DNA from: Epinephelus fuscoguttatus
Lineage: Eukaryota > Chordata > Actinopteri > Perciformes > Serranidae
Length of the DNA stretch: 64,000 nucleotides
Direction: 5' to 3'
NCBI RefSeq assembly: GCF_011397635.1
Contig: NC_064761.1
Coordinates: forward strand, 40,202,143 to 40,266,142
This document shows positions 27,301 through 35,610 of the stretch, one piece after another. Each line of letters begins with the position of its first letter. Position 1 is the first letter of the stretch. The notes beneath the pieces are model-generated. The model was not told where the DNA came from. It did no database searches and saw only the letters and a program-made list of their open reading frames with translations. Both the position numbers and the translations under genes were made by a program.

Positions 27301-30300
27301 GAAAATCACGTCTTTAACAAAAAAAAAACAAAAAACAGCACACTGGCAAAACATCCTCTTTTAACCTGAAATTGAAGGTAAATCCAATTTGACTGGTCAC
27401 AAAACATTAATATATCATCAGCAGCCGTGAGAATAACACGTCTTTCAATAGTTATGTCTTAGAGCTTTCCTGTTGACAGATGAAATAATGGCTTTGAATG
27501 GCAATCGGTGTGCCTTATTTCAGTCACTTTGACATTCAAGGGATTTGATTATACATTTATTCAATTTAAGTTTGTTCATTGATGGTATGCTACAACACAG
27601 AGCAACATCCTGTATAACGATAGGGCTGTAAGGGCAGAGTGTTGTTTTACAGTCCAATCTTGGTCACAGCAAAGTGATAGGTCGATTGTTGGCTTCAGCC
27701 TGGTTTGCTCTGTACTGGGACAGGATTAAAACCTCCTCCTGAGCAGAGTAATAATCTGAAGATTACCCACTACATCCAAGAGGCAGTTACATAAGCGATC
27801 AGAGCCTCCAAAACTGTACTTTCCCTTCAGTTTATCATCACAGTGGCTGAAAGGGGCTCCTTTTATAGTCAGGTAATCTCACATCCAGCCAAACAACAAT
27901 TGTTACTGTCTGTTTCAGAGCAGAATGTAGCATATTCTTCACTTGAAAGATAGGTACAGTACACAAATGTTATCCATTGACATTAGACTGACTGGCTGAC
28001 ATAAATGAGTAACTTTTAACAGTTATCAAACTGAAGTCATACAAAGGAAGGAAGGAAGAAGAAGCCACTGAGTCACACAGCAGCCAGACAGAGAAGTTGA
28101 GGTGTGAGAACTTCCACCCTAGCACAGAGGACAGATGGTGAGAACGGGTCAGCGTCTGTATCAAGTCAAAACAAAACTAAACAAAACAAAAACCTTGACG
28201 GCCCAAAAGTCATGTCACAGAGACATATCATCGCACATACCTTATCCCACCCACCACAAACATGGCAGAAAAAAAGCAGTTCTCAGGCGCAATCACTCAA
28301 GTCTCACGCAGACAGACCTGTGAATAATACATCTGGCTTCCTGTTCCAACTCAGCGACTCCAAAAAACAAAAAAGTGTGACCACAGAAAAAGGGTAAGCC
28401 AAACCCTGAGCACATCCTGAATGCTGTAGCAAATAGAGCCACAGACTAAGCTCCTGCTCTAAATTTAGGCTCTCAAACACATGCATTTCTCTGGTTGTGC
28501 AAAAAAAAAAAAAAATACATCTCATATCTCTACATAGCTCGCTAATTCTTCAAACAAATCAATGCATTTCTCAGAACTTTGTAAAGTTAAGGAGTCTAAA
28601 CATTGTGCATTTTGGTGTAATTGCAACATGGGAGAAGGGCTGAAGGTCAGCAGAGCGGAACTGACCTCATCAATGGTTAACTTGACTCATCTAATATCGC
28701 CCTGCAATCTTCTGCAGCAAGGATGCTGCAAATAGGAGGCTGATAGCCCATCCAGGAAATAAGAGCCCTGACAAAGGCAAGATTGTCCCATCTCATTTCA
28801 CTCTGTTCCCTTCAGCTTTTTGCCACATATCAATTTCCACATAGCCTGCGACAGTTCAGTGCAGTTTCCTTCAAGTTCACCTTATCATTGAATCACAGTT
28901 GAACAACATTAGAAAACAAGCTCAAGAACGTCTAACGCGATGTGTTTGTTGTACTTGTCTTGAAGAAGGAAGGAAGGAAGCTTATAGTCTGAAACAGGCA
29001 GTGTGCTACAGTAAATTGGACAAAAAGGGAATAGCCTATATCTGGCTCTCTCCAAAACTAAATGACAGGCCTGGCCCTGTTGTAATCACTACCTCTCAAG
29101 CGGAAACATTACTTGCTTCTTCCGACTGGGAAGAAAAGCATATAAACAAACACCTTTTTACATGTTTCAACAGATATTCCTCTTATCTTTATTTTGCTCC
29201 TTATGACAGGTTTTGGCAGAAAATAAGGAGTATTATTGTACCGTCAATGGATCTAAACATGGAAGAAACACTGGAAACTCAGCTGAGGCCGTTTTGAGGG
29301 CAAAGACAGGGTGGTTTCTTTGGCGAGGGCAGACCCAAACATCAATTATGCTCCAAAACCTCTCTCCCAAAGCCAAGGATAATCTTCCTCAGCAGGGCTC
29401 AATTATAGGTTATTTTGAGCTAGACTCGGCCCTTATTGTGTGCTACATTACGCCAAGTCTTTCAATGGAATCAATGAAAAGAATCCCTAACCCATGTAAA
29501 TCAGAGTAAGTAATGTTGTGCTTTAATCTACATCACAATGAGAAGAGGAGGAGACTTTAGGAAGTTAGCTTTATAGAGTTCAGAGAGATGAAGACCAACT
29601 GCTGACTTCCAAAACACTACACAACCATCATTCATTACATAAAAAACTGTTTCACTCTCAAGATACAAGATACAAGATACAATTTCCATTGGGTTCAATG
29701 CTCAGTGCAGGGAAGTGTGAACGCTAGCACACAGGGGAATTGGTTAGGGACTATATATGTCTCATTTTGTAAATGGATTAGTGTACATTTATTATGTTGA
29801 TCTGTTGTACGCATGATATCTATTGCATGTCTGTCCATCCTTTTGCCCATGAAATGTTTTTTTTTTTTTTGAGGGAGTTTTTCCCTTATCTACTGTGACA
29901 GGGACAGAGGGCTGTTGTATGCTGTAAAGCCCTCTGATGCAAATTGTGATTTGTGATATTTGACTTTATAAATAAAACCGAATTAAATTACATTGAATAT
30001 TTAATTGAATGGCAAGGTTTTCAGTCAAATGTATGAGTATTTCCTTCAAGTTTTATTTGTTCAGTTGTCCAGTTAATAATTTAGCCATGTGCAAATGAAA
30101 ACACACACACCTGGATCCAACTGGTCAGTATCGGTCAAGATAAGAGGTCATCTACTGTAATCTGGCCAAATAAACTGAAGAAATGTGTCTCTCAGGAAAG
30201 AAAATTCAAATAACAAAATAAGTTGGCAGAAAAAAATCTGCGGGTATGCAAGCAGCTGGTAATATTACACCAAAAACTGTATCAGTTGATCAGTGCTGCA

Positions 30301-32140
30301 GATTTCAAACATACCACATGCCCCCCAAAAATAAGCAAGTTAGATGTTAGATGAAAAACACAAATTAAGAAATTGAGTTGCTATTTCTGTATTGCATAAT
30401 ATTTTTGTAGTCACCACTGAAATGCTGAGTTAACAGTTAATCCTTGCAGGGGGCAGCTTAGTGAGGGGCCAATGCGGGGCGTTTTTACAGAGCATGGGTT
30501 TTCATCCCCATGCTCTTCAATGCCATTAATGTCTTACCAGATTAAACCAAACACACTAATTCACTGGAATTATGCCCCAGATAATCACAAATAGAAGGCT
30601 ATCTGCAATCGAGGGGGATTCCCTCTAGTTTGTGCGTGCACAAGAGAACACACTACACATCTGTACTGCCATCAGAAGCTTATCCGGGCAGGGACGCATT
30701 GGGATCAGCCAGTTGCAAAGACTGATGATCTACTATGGCTAGCACAACATTGCAAAGTCTTGGTTATGAAATGCTTCAACTATGAGCGCCACTTAATAGT
30801 AGAGTCAACTGGCAAATGTAGTTACACCATCTCATAAGACTAAATTCACTTTTTCATGCAAATATGCAAGTTCTCACATAGTCCACCCTCGTGTTGGCCC
30901 ATGAGTGAACACAAACTGACTTTTCTTCTGTCACTGTGCCTCAGTCTGAAATAGCTCGGCCATCTCCACCTCCAGCCACACAGCAGACTGACCAGATTCC
31001 TCTCTGTCTGTACCCAAGTGCCACTTCTTGTGTCTCAACAGAAAATGAACAAATGCTTCATTGTGTGTCCGATGCACTCTGAACATGGAGAATGAAGTCC
31101 TCAGAGGAATGCTAGATGCAAAGCTGACAGTTCTCCCACTGTTGTGCCAATGCATAGGAGCCACCGTGCATGGGCATGTCATGGCTTTATACCTTCAAAC
31201 AGACCATATTTCAAAGTGTGACCTCGCACACACACAAGAGTGTTTCCCTGGATATAAGCAAAGCAAGACAGCTTTATTTGACTGTTTTATGTCCCAGGTA
31301 AATCTAGTGCATTAAAACAACACAAGGTTCACTGAGTAAACTGTGTGTGCAGGGTTATTTTGATACTGCGGGTAAATATATTGTGTTGATGGTTCTTTGT
31401 CTAACGTGAATAGTTTTTACTAACAAGACAAAACTATGTCCACAAAGAGAACTAGCCACATTATGATTTGGTCATGTATAGTAAGGTAACATACATGGTT
31501 GCTTTTAATTAGCATGTAGCCTTGTGTTGATACTGTATTGAACTGCTAATGTTGAGCAGGAGGCTAGCTAGCAGCAGCAGCAGCAGCAGCAGCAACCTGA
31601 TTTAGCCGACCAGCCAGTTGTCAACTAACGTTATAAGTTAACGTTCAACACGCTAGTATGATAGCAATGTTAGCGGCTAGCTCTTTGGCAGCGTTAAAAC
31701 TAATGACAACATAAATCTGAACGGTGATACGATTTAACTTGCGTGGTAGCTAGGCGATTAACTCACATTAGCAGAGGAGCCAAACTCCTTCTTTAGCATG
31801 CTACGGCATCCAATTTTGGTACCACAGTTGGAAAGCTAACGTTAACCTCAACGGCAAAGTTAATCGCGGAACTTGACGCGAGCCAACGTTAACTACATTC
31901 GATAGCAAACAGCCGTGTCCTCAGTTACTTCAATATTCGCGAGGCTGACGTTACTCACAACTTTTGTTTCCTCTCCCTCTAGTTGAGCTAGGTAGCTTAG
32001 CTTGCAGACGTTCTTTTCATTTGCCGAACAAGCTTCAACGTCCTGGCCCTCCTCCATTGGAAGGATTTGCGTAGTGGTGTGATTTTTTTTTCTCAGTCTG
32101 TTTCGGTGTTGGGAGAGCTCCACTGACAGAACAGAAGGCA
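1..32140 (-). CDS. fryl: fryl (furry homolog-like), 5' part of gene, partial
   Basis: Furry-family proteins are very large HEAT/armadillo-like scaffolds that act with NDR/LATS kinases in cell morphogenesis. Only the start of the gene is visible. The shared coding exons (2743-2951 and 2165-2218, complement) encode a start MSSITIDPELKPGEF followed by KSLFAEFAV, AEKKIEMVMAEPL and EKPLSRSLQRGED. This closely matches the N-terminus I know for vertebrate FRYL and is less like FRY. Upstream are a likely promoter and non-coding exon near 32 kb, a 5'UTR exon at 27.2 kb and two alternative coding first exons. The next exon, expected to begin with LISSMSS, is not found in positions 1-2164, so the gene continues to the left. 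The right-hand limit is an estimated transcription start, not an observed one. Synteny with ociad2 and dcun1d4 supports FRYL over FRY. Confidence 0.88.
842..2112. mobile_element. hAT-like non-autonomous element (outer of nested pair)
   Basis: Terminal inverted repeats are left tggggctgggcaata and right ttacccagccctt (complement aagggctgggtaa). They are flanked by 8-bp direct repeats cacacacc (834-841) and catacacc (2113-2120), 7 of 8 identical, as expected for hAT insertions. No transposase frame remains. It contains a younger insertion at 1673-1993. Confidence 0.65.
1673..1993. mobile_element. hAT-like MITE (inner of nested pair)
   Basis: Ends are tagagctgcaatgatta and agttgcagccctt, which pair as imperfect inverted repeats. 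The flanks are atgtgcac (1665-1672) and atgtacac (1994-2001), an 8-bp target duplication with one mismatch. The body carries the cgattaatcgattaatt type sequence of a common fish repeat family. Confidence 0.7.
2165..2218 (-). CDS. fryl: fryl coding exon (EKPLSRSLQRGEDAQFDQ)
   Basis: This 54-bp exon is bounded by an acceptor (ctctctaccag) and a donor (CAG|GTCAGT) on the complement strand. It encodes 18 residues, EKPLSRSLQRGEDAQFDQ, in phase 0 directly after the MAEPL end of the previous exon. The peptide is a conserved part of the Furry N-terminal region. It is the last fryl exon visible before the left edge. Confidence 0.9.
2219..2742. other. fryl: short fryl intron
   Basis: This 524-bp intron lies between two fryl coding exons, with donor GTGAGT at 2742 and acceptor at 2219 on the complement. 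I see no repeat or other feature inside it. Confidence 0.7.
2743..2951 (-). CDS. fryl: fryl first shared coding exon, contains canonical ATG
   Basis: This 209-bp exon on the complement strand has an acceptor ctttctctctgcag and a donor CTG|GTGAGT. The canonical ATG is at 2862-2860 in a strong Kozak context (GCCGCCATG) and opens a 40-codon stretch, MSSITIDPELKPGEF...MAEPL, the FRYL N-terminus. The 89 nt before the ATG are also open in this frame and encode a Ser/Arg-rich linker (SAPVSSSVSRRRAPSS...). The exon begins in phase 1. It can therefore serve as 5'UTR plus start for the upstream non-coding exons, or be read through entirely from an alternative coding first exon. Confidence 0.92.
3478..3700 (+). 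repeat. dispersed teleost repeat (Ttagcttagtttagcat type)
   Basis: The stretch with attgataccactctcatgt, gaagctagcagctggtt and agcttagtttagcatt matches a repeat I know from many percomorph genomes. A second, degraded copy is at 53215-53350 in this window, which confirms its repetitive nature. The class is unknown to me. Confidence 0.55.
4090..4250 (+). mobile_element. LINE-type 3' tail fragment
   Basis: The sequence gtacagcactttggtc, then aaatgtgctttctaaataa and gagttgatt, is the characteristic 3' end of fish non-LTR elements or their derivatives. No coding sequence precedes it. Confidence 0.5.
5758..5850 (+). mobile_element. fragment of hAT-like MITE (same family as 1673-1993)
   Basis: The sequence gggctgcaataagcaatca, then aataatcaatcatcttg and aattaactgatgg, resembles one end of the family at 1673-1993. 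The other end was not found. Confidence 0.4.
6950..7130 (+). mobile_element. degraded retroelement 3' tail (same family as 29745)
   Basis: The stretch cagaggactgatagagag... tatgaagcctcttgaggcaa ...gtgatataagg...aaaataaaactgatt matches, with decay, the tail at 29745-29995. It is probably the 3' end of a non-autonomous retroelement. Confidence 0.45.
7168..8025. mobile_element. hAT-like non-autonomous element
   Basis: Left end taggggtgggcaa and right end atcgcccaaccct(a) are inverted repeats of the tagggttgggcgat type common in fish hAT MITEs. Flanking 8-mers (ctctatta, gtggatta) share only five positions, so the target duplication is weak. Inside are two direct copies of a roughly 85-bp segment around gtcacattttgcgaccatgg (7390-7465 and 7570-7645). 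There is also an array of four to five roughly 30-bp ttatttaatttaactttac-like units at 7776-7915. Confidence 0.55.
8330..8570 (+). repeat. dispersed teleost repeat carrying tgaccttgacctttgacc
   Basis: The stretch from gatgtcactgtgaagctga through gtgaggtcacaatgacctt to aatctaatcagttcatcc matches a repeat I know to be common in percomorph genomes. Its class and origin are unknown to me. It includes overlapping nuclear-receptor-like half sites at 8485-8503. Confidence 0.5.
10240..10440 (+). repeat. degraded copy of dispersed repeat seen at 37500
   Basis: Shared landmarks are aactcacattcacacct, tttggactgtgtgaggaaac, gggaaaacatgcaaattcc and cacacagagaagcacc. They are in the same order as in the better copy at 37500-37826. 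Confidence 0.55.
11048..11125 (+). repeat. three-copy 27-28 bp tandem repeat
   Basis: Three consecutive units of (c)atatctagaacaaactt plus a short variable tail cover this interval, immediately before a GT microsatellite. Confidence 0.85.
11152..11183 (+). repeat. (GT)16 microsatellite
   Basis: An uninterrupted run of GT dinucleotides. Confidence 0.97.
12400..12472 (-). CDS. fryl: fryl alternative coding first exon (FRY-like N-terminus)
   Basis: On the complement strand an ATG at 12472-12470 in perfect Kozak context (GCCGCCATG) opens MLSLQDSVFFEISIKSLL followed by KSWSSS. The exon ends at a strong donor (AGCT|GTAAGT) in phase 1. Spliced to the acceptor at 2951 it reads on in frame through SAPVSSS into MSSITIDP. 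The peptide closely resembles the N-terminus of the paralogue FRY (QDSGFFEISIKYLLKSWS). It is therefore probably an ancestral Furry first exon kept as an alternative promoter product. Splicing is inferred from sequence and phase, not transcripts. Confidence 0.83.
12473..13350 (-). promoter_or_regulatory. region upstream of 12.4-kb fryl first exon
   Basis: This GC-richer stretch lies directly upstream (minus strand) of the ATG at 12472 and should hold the promoter of that isoform. A CRE-like tgatgtcatc occurs at about 13203. No TATA box is apparent. The role is inferred from position only. Confidence 0.3.
13837..13901 (+). repeat. (AC)n microsatellite, about 65 bp
   Basis: A perfect AC dinucleotide tract of about 32 units, likely to be length-polymorphic. 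Confidence 0.97.
14487..14665 (-). mobile_element. degraded tRNA-derived SINE copy
   Basis: On the complement it reads tcacctggtagag (box A-like), then attccaacc (decayed box B), then ccatttgctgtctgtcttcc, ending aataaaataaagg. This is the same layout as the SINE pair at 38720-39086. Confidence 0.6.
15350..15600 (+). repeat. dispersed teleost repeat (cggggttcagtatcttg type)
   Basis: Landmarks are acactggtggcctaaggg, acaaggtgccacctgct, gcacagccatcgggag, ggggttcagtatcttgtcc and tctacctgagccacagc, in order. This is a very common interspersed repeat of percomorph fish. A short piece of its start (ggtaaatggactgcac...tatagcgcttgtct) is at 43389-43425. Confidence 0.6.
18157..18195 (+). repeat. (GT)n microsatellite
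   Basis: GT tract of about 39 bp with one GTAT interruption. Confidence 0.95.
18342..18393 (+). repeat. compound (CT)n(TA)n microsatellite
   Basis: About 30 bp of CT repeats run directly into about 20 bp of TA repeats. Confidence 0.95.
19938..20166 (-). CDS. fryl: candidate second alternative coding first exon of fryl
   Basis: On the complement strand an ATG at 20166-20164 in strong context (CGACCATGG) opens 76 codons. The peptide begins MEFLKSLVPAAISGE, includes RLLRMRRLGLLSMGQ and ends near RRNRTRLK. A donor (AAAG|GTACAA) follows in phase 1, the same phase as the 12.4-kb exon, so joining to the acceptor at 2951 keeps the fryl frame. The exon is noticeably more GC-rich than its surroundings and an upstream in-frame stop lies just before the ATG. 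I do not recognise the peptide in another protein. It could instead be the first exon of an unrelated transcript or a chance open frame. Phase match, Kozak context and composition favour a fryl isoform. Confidence 0.55.
25210..26439. mobile_element. hAT-like element (outer of nested pair)
   Basis: Left end tagtgctgtcatggt and right end actgtgacactccta (complement taggagtgtcacagt) form an inverted pair of a well-known fish hAT type. The inner right arm reads acccgtggcttttgtgtac. Flanking 8-mers gttaccag and gttaaagg agree at five positions. The interior at 25970-26070 has a Cys/His-containing frame that might be a decayed BED finger, but this is speculative. A second element at 25380-25849 interrupts it. 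Confidence 0.5.
25380..25849. mobile_element. hAT-like MITE with 8-bp target duplication (inner)
   Basis: Inverted ends tagagttataccgatacc and ggtatcagtacatctcta (complement tagagatgtactgatacc). The flanking direct repeats attagcac (25372-25379) and gttagcac (25850-25857) agree at seven of eight positions. The subterminal parts are rich in gatacc/ggtatc motifs in both orientations. Confidence 0.75.
27214..27283 (-). other. fryl: candidate fryl 5'UTR exon
   Basis: This 70-bp segment on the complement strand has a good acceptor (ctgcactctctgtttcag) and a consensus donor (TTAAG|GTACGT). It has no long open frame. Its one ATG is followed, after splicing to 2951, by a stop a few codons later. This suits a non-coding exon between the 32-kb promoter and the exon carrying the canonical ATG. 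Confidence 0.55.
29745..29995 (+). mobile_element. SINE/LINE-type 3' tail
   Basis: The characteristic fish retroelement tail gggagtttttcccttatc, gctgtaaagccctctgatgc, aattgtgatttgtgatattt and ttataaataaaaccgaat is present. A weaker copy is at 6950-7130. No coding region remains upstream. Confidence 0.6.
31571..31594 (+). repeat. (CAG)8 triplet repeat near the fryl promoter
   Basis: Eight CAG-type triplets in a row (gcagcagcag...) lie about 0.5 kb inside the gene from the probable fryl promoter, read as CTG on the fryl strand. Confidence 0.9.
31959..32140 (-). other. fryl: candidate fryl first exon (5'UTR with uORF)
   Basis: On the complement strand a CpG-containing segment ends in a donor (AAGTT|GTGAGT). 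Upstream are inverted CCAAT boxes and CRE-like sites. An ATG at 32057-32055 opens 33 codons that stay open to the donor. Joined to the 27.2-kb exon it ends after four more codons, making a 37-codon upstream ORF (begins MEEGQDVEACSANEK). The 5' limit is a guess at the transcription start. Confidence 0.5.
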
Positions 32141-32300
32141 GCCTGTTTGTCCCGCCTCCTTGGTCGTGATTGGCTGTGGTGGTGTACGCCTACATAAAAT
32201 ACAGCTTTTTATTTCACCAAATACGTGGCAATCCGGAGAAAACGACCTGTTGATTGGATGACGTCTTCAGGTGACGTTCACATGGGGTCCACTTTTTATT
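32141..32300 (-). promoter_or_regulatory. likely fryl promoter: CCAAT boxes and CRE-like sites
   Basis: Inverted CCAAT boxes (attgg) lie at 32169-32173 and 32253-32257, 84 bp apart. A CRE core TGACGTC is at 32259-32265 and a second TGACGT at 32272. The area is CpG-richer than its surroundings and lacks a TATA box. The arrangement reads towards fryl on the minus strand. Confidence 0.5.
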
Positions 32301-32783
32301 CTAACCGGCGCACACCGAAACTTGAACCAGTTAGGCGGGTACTAGGAGCAGTGGCGCTGCAGGGACAGGTATGAGCCAAAAACAAAGCGACCTTTAGAGG
32401 GAAGGTACACCAGTGTGATGTGTAGACACACCACACATGACACAAATAAGGACTTCTGTTGAAGTAAACAATATTATAAACACTTCATTGTTAAAGATAC
32501 TAAAAGGGCACATTACATTACATTGGAATCTCTGTAAATGAAAGTGTATACTTCTAAACTGGGTAACAGACACAATCCCAAACTAAAACACAGTGACATA
32601 AGGTCATACATACTTGGTCATGTTTCCTTAACATGTATGCTGCCTTCTGAAGACAGTGTACTCAGGAGCCTTTTATGTGCTTTATTGGATTATCTGCACC
32701 ATTCTCACTAGTGCAGTGGTGTGCACAGACTTTTTGAAGGGCAGGGGCGAAAAGAAAAAAAAGGGCACATACAGCCACTGAAG

Positions 32784-33330
32784 AGTAGCCTGGTTCCAGA
32801 CCATAGACCCCGCCCACTTAACTGAGTAGGCTTGCATCTCTGGTCTGGTATACTTCAATGAATTTGCGATTTATCTCGTCCAAAAGATGGACGGACCAAT
32901 GAACGCCGGGGGTCTAACGATTAGCCAATCAGCACCACGCTGATGTCAAGCTGTACGCCGGTGGGTAACTGGGGAGGATAGCAACAATGGCGACCGCTAC
33001 AGATCCTACAGACCACATTAACGATGCTATTGAGGTATTTCGCCACTACTCGCGTTAATGGAGGACCAAATTAAGGAAGCTGCTAAACTGGATTTAACGG
33101 CGATGCAGCTGGGCGTGCACGACGACGGAGACATTTTAAACGGGCAATGCTCGCTTGTTTTCGGCACCCCCGAGGCATGGATACTAATGACGTCAGATTC
33201 TGGGTGAGTCGTTGATCTCTACTGATTGGTTAGGGAAAAATCAAATTCCCTCCCCCTTGTAAATCGCCTTCAATGGAAGCCATGTCAGACTGAAGGTTCT
33301 GGGAGCTTCAGTCTGACACTCAGGCTAACT
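32784..33330. mobile_element. ISL2EU-like/Harbinger-like non-autonomous element
   Basis: Left end agtagcctggttccagac and right end gtctgacactcaggctaact (complement agttagcctgagtgtcagac) form inverted ends. Its interior retains a start-like frame (MATATDPTDHINDAIEV) and then, in another frame, a RecQ-helicase fragment at 33060-33206. I know ISL2EU-type elements of fish to carry such helicase genes, so this looks like an internally deleted copy. Confidence 0.5.
33060..33206 (+). pseudogene. RecQ-helicase-like fragment inside element
   Basis: A short open piece begins MEDQIKEAAKLDL, continues with LGVHDDGD and QCSLVFGTPEAW, and stops after DSG. The MEDQ...LVFG-PEAW pattern resembles the helicase motif Ib to II region of RecQ-like proteins carried by fish transposons. 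It is flanked by frame breaks and lacks the DEAH and ATP-binding motifs, so it cannot encode a working helicase. Confidence 0.5.
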
Positions 33331-33854
33331 GAAGAGGGCACTAAGTCCCGCGGGTTTTTGAGAGCACTTTCGACATGTTTATATGTTATACAAATGGCAC
33401 ATTATATAGCCTTACAACAGACTAACTACACAGACTACTCAGGTTAGTTTGTAGTTAGAATCGGCATCCACGAGAACTGTGTAGATTCAACGTTGAAAAT
33501 TTTCAATTAAGTAGATGCCATTTCCTGTATTCTAGTGCATTTTAACACCATATTAGCACCAGATGATCCAAACTGGTTCTGTGAGATATAGTTCTGGCTC
33601 AATTTAGATCAAAAAAGGGCCCAACATAAAAGTCATTACAACAGTAATGTTTCATAGTATTTCTTGGTCCTAATAGTCTTCTGGAGTTTACTGTGTTTTT
33701 CCACCCAAGATGGCTCTGTGATAAAAACACACAGGGAACAATACACATTTAAAATATTTATTTGACACCTCAAACAAACTATGATTAAGCATGGACATAA
33801 GTGCTGCTCCATTGCTGCAGGTGGCAGGGATCAATGAATGAATGAATGAATCAA

Positions 33855-34294
33855 GTTTGCCAACCAGGAGGAGGGCACTTTAGCATGCGTTTTAACCAGC
33901 CAAGAGGGCAGTTTAGTGTGATTTTTGGCTCCAAAGAGGGCACTTTAATGTGCGCTTTGGCTCCCAGGAGGGCATTTTGGCTGCCAAGAGGGCACTTTAG
34001 CGTGCGTTTTGGCTCCCAGGAGGGCATTTTGGCTGCCAAGAGGGCACTTTAGCGTGCGTTTTGGCTCCCAGGAGGGCATTTTGGCTGCCAAGAGGGCACT
34101 TTAGCGTGCGTTTTGGCTCCAAAGAGGGCACTTTAGCGTGCGCTTTGGCTCCCAGGAGGGCATTTTGGCTCCCAGCAGGGCACTTTAGCGTGCGCTTTGG
34201 CTCCCAAGAGGTCATTTTAGCGTGCGTTTTGGCTCCCAGGAGGGCACTTTAGCATGCGCTTTGGCTCCCAAGAGGGCACTTTAGCGTGCGTTTC
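33855..34294 (+). repeat. GC-rich minisatellite
   Basis: Tandem alternation of two short modules, gcactttagcgtgcg followed by ttttggctcccaggagg, and gcattttggctgccaagagg. They give a repeating unit of about 52 bp in the centre and shorter variants at the edges. It is preceded by a (gaat)n run at 33833-33850. Confidence 0.9.
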
Positions 34295-34849
34295 TCAACA
34301 ATTGGGCCATGAGGGGGGGCGACTATTATTTTTATCAATAATAATTACAGCTCGCGTTCAAACCTCATCCGTCTCTTAAGTAGTTAGGAATCTGGTAGAG
34401 CAACCACACGAGCCTCCACCAGTGGTTATTATCTGGTCCCAATGCACAACACCTCATTTGGTCAGTCTGTTTTTTCTGTGAAGGGGGCAAAACTCTGCAA
34501 CTCTTTTCCTATTAATTTAACATTAGAGACACGTGGCAATATTTTTAACAGAGGACTCAAACTATGGCTCAAATCTAAACAACAGTGCCCACATGAATAG
34601 GTCAGGTCTGATTCTGTTCTTGGATTATGTTGTCTTTGCTTTGTAGCTCATGTTGTTTTCCCTTGTAATGTTAATGCATATTTCATTCTGTCTGTACTTT
34701 TTAAAAAGCCTCCTGTGGACAAGTATTGAGAATTAGCATGTATGCTAAAACACTGAAGCAGTGCATCTGGTTTGTCCAGTGTAATTGTGATGTCCATACC
34801 AAATAAAATCTAACAATAATAATAATAACAATAATAATAATAATAAAAA

Positions 34850-35340
34850 AACAATAATGATCCCTCTGTATAAGACATGGATTAATACAGTTCAAGGTCA
34901 TCCACCGTGACACTTTAGCTAAAATATTACCTTCTGTAAATCCTGAATGCCCCAAATGTAATCAAAGTCCTGCCACTCTGGGCCACATGTTTTGAGCATG
35001 TCCGGTACTAAAAAGCTTCTTGAACTGTATTTTTTAATCCTTCTCACGTGTGTGGTTAAAAAAAAAACTTTCACTGCCATCTTTAATGTGGCAAAATCAG
35101 AGGTGAACTTATTTGCCCATCAGAATAACGCTGTAGCATTTGCATCTCTCCTGGTCTGTCATATCATCCTACTCTACTGGAAATCAACAAAGTCTCCCTC
35201 ATTTATACAATGGACTAGAGAGATGCTGTGGCCTCTTTAATTAGGAAGAGTAAGATATTCACTAGGGGAATCTCAAAGTTTTATACAGCCTGGTCCCCTT
35301 TTATAAGAAACATAGGAACCATGTCCTTTGCTTGAGTTAA
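34850..35340 (+). pseudogene. decayed non-LTR retrotransposon (LINE) ORF2 C-terminus
   Basis: Reading with stops and shifts ignored, the plus strand gives a frame with IQFKVIHRDTLAKI, then PECPKCNQSPATLGHMF, a stop, and ACP. This is the Cys-Cys-His-Cys tail typical of the C-terminus of L1-like fish LINE reverse transcriptases. There are several in-frame stops. Nothing of the catalytic domain is present. Confidence 0.6.
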
Positions 35341-35479
35341 ACCTTAATGTTGTAACATACTGGTGCCCCTTTAACTACTAGAATCATAGTATTGAGACAT
35401 TAAAGACAGGAATTTACAACCCGACCACTCTGTACACTCGTATCTTGCACACATTTATTTATTTTTTGTTGTTTGGTAC

Positions 35480-35610
35480 ATACAAGGAGAACATACAAAC
35501 TCCGCACAGAAAGGTCCCCCACCCCCAAGTTCAACTGCCCCATTTCAAACCATGAACCCTCTTACTGTCAGGCAACAATGCTGACCACTGCACCATCATG
35601 CCACCCAAAG
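35480..35610 (+). repeat. fragment of dispersed repeat seen at 37500
   Basis: The stretch ggagaacatacaaactccgc, cagaaaggtccc, then aatgctgaccactgcacca and ccaccc, matches the terminal part of the repeat family at 37500-37826. Confidence 0.55.

Larger units (their letters stand above)
27284..31958. other. fryl: fryl first intron
   Basis: AT-rich intronic DNA. A retroelement tail at 29745-29995, a short (aagatac) run near 29660-29680 and a CAG run at 31571-31594 are the only features I recognise. A 132-codon frame at 28899-29297 has no recognisable family. From about 31600 the sequence becomes CpG-richer with several taacgtta motifs, as expected near a promoter. Confidence 0.45.

Noticed and set aside
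28899-29297. 132-codon open frame on plus strand
   Set aside because: Antisense to a fryl intron, no family resemblance and no flanking splice pattern that joins to another frame.
33846-34252. Overlapping open frames on both strands
   Set aside because: Produced by the minisatellite period, not by coding constraint.
34740-34860. AAT-rich run as a gene or promoter signal
   Set aside because: Simple (AAT)n low-complexity DNA next to a decayed LINE; nothing else supports function.
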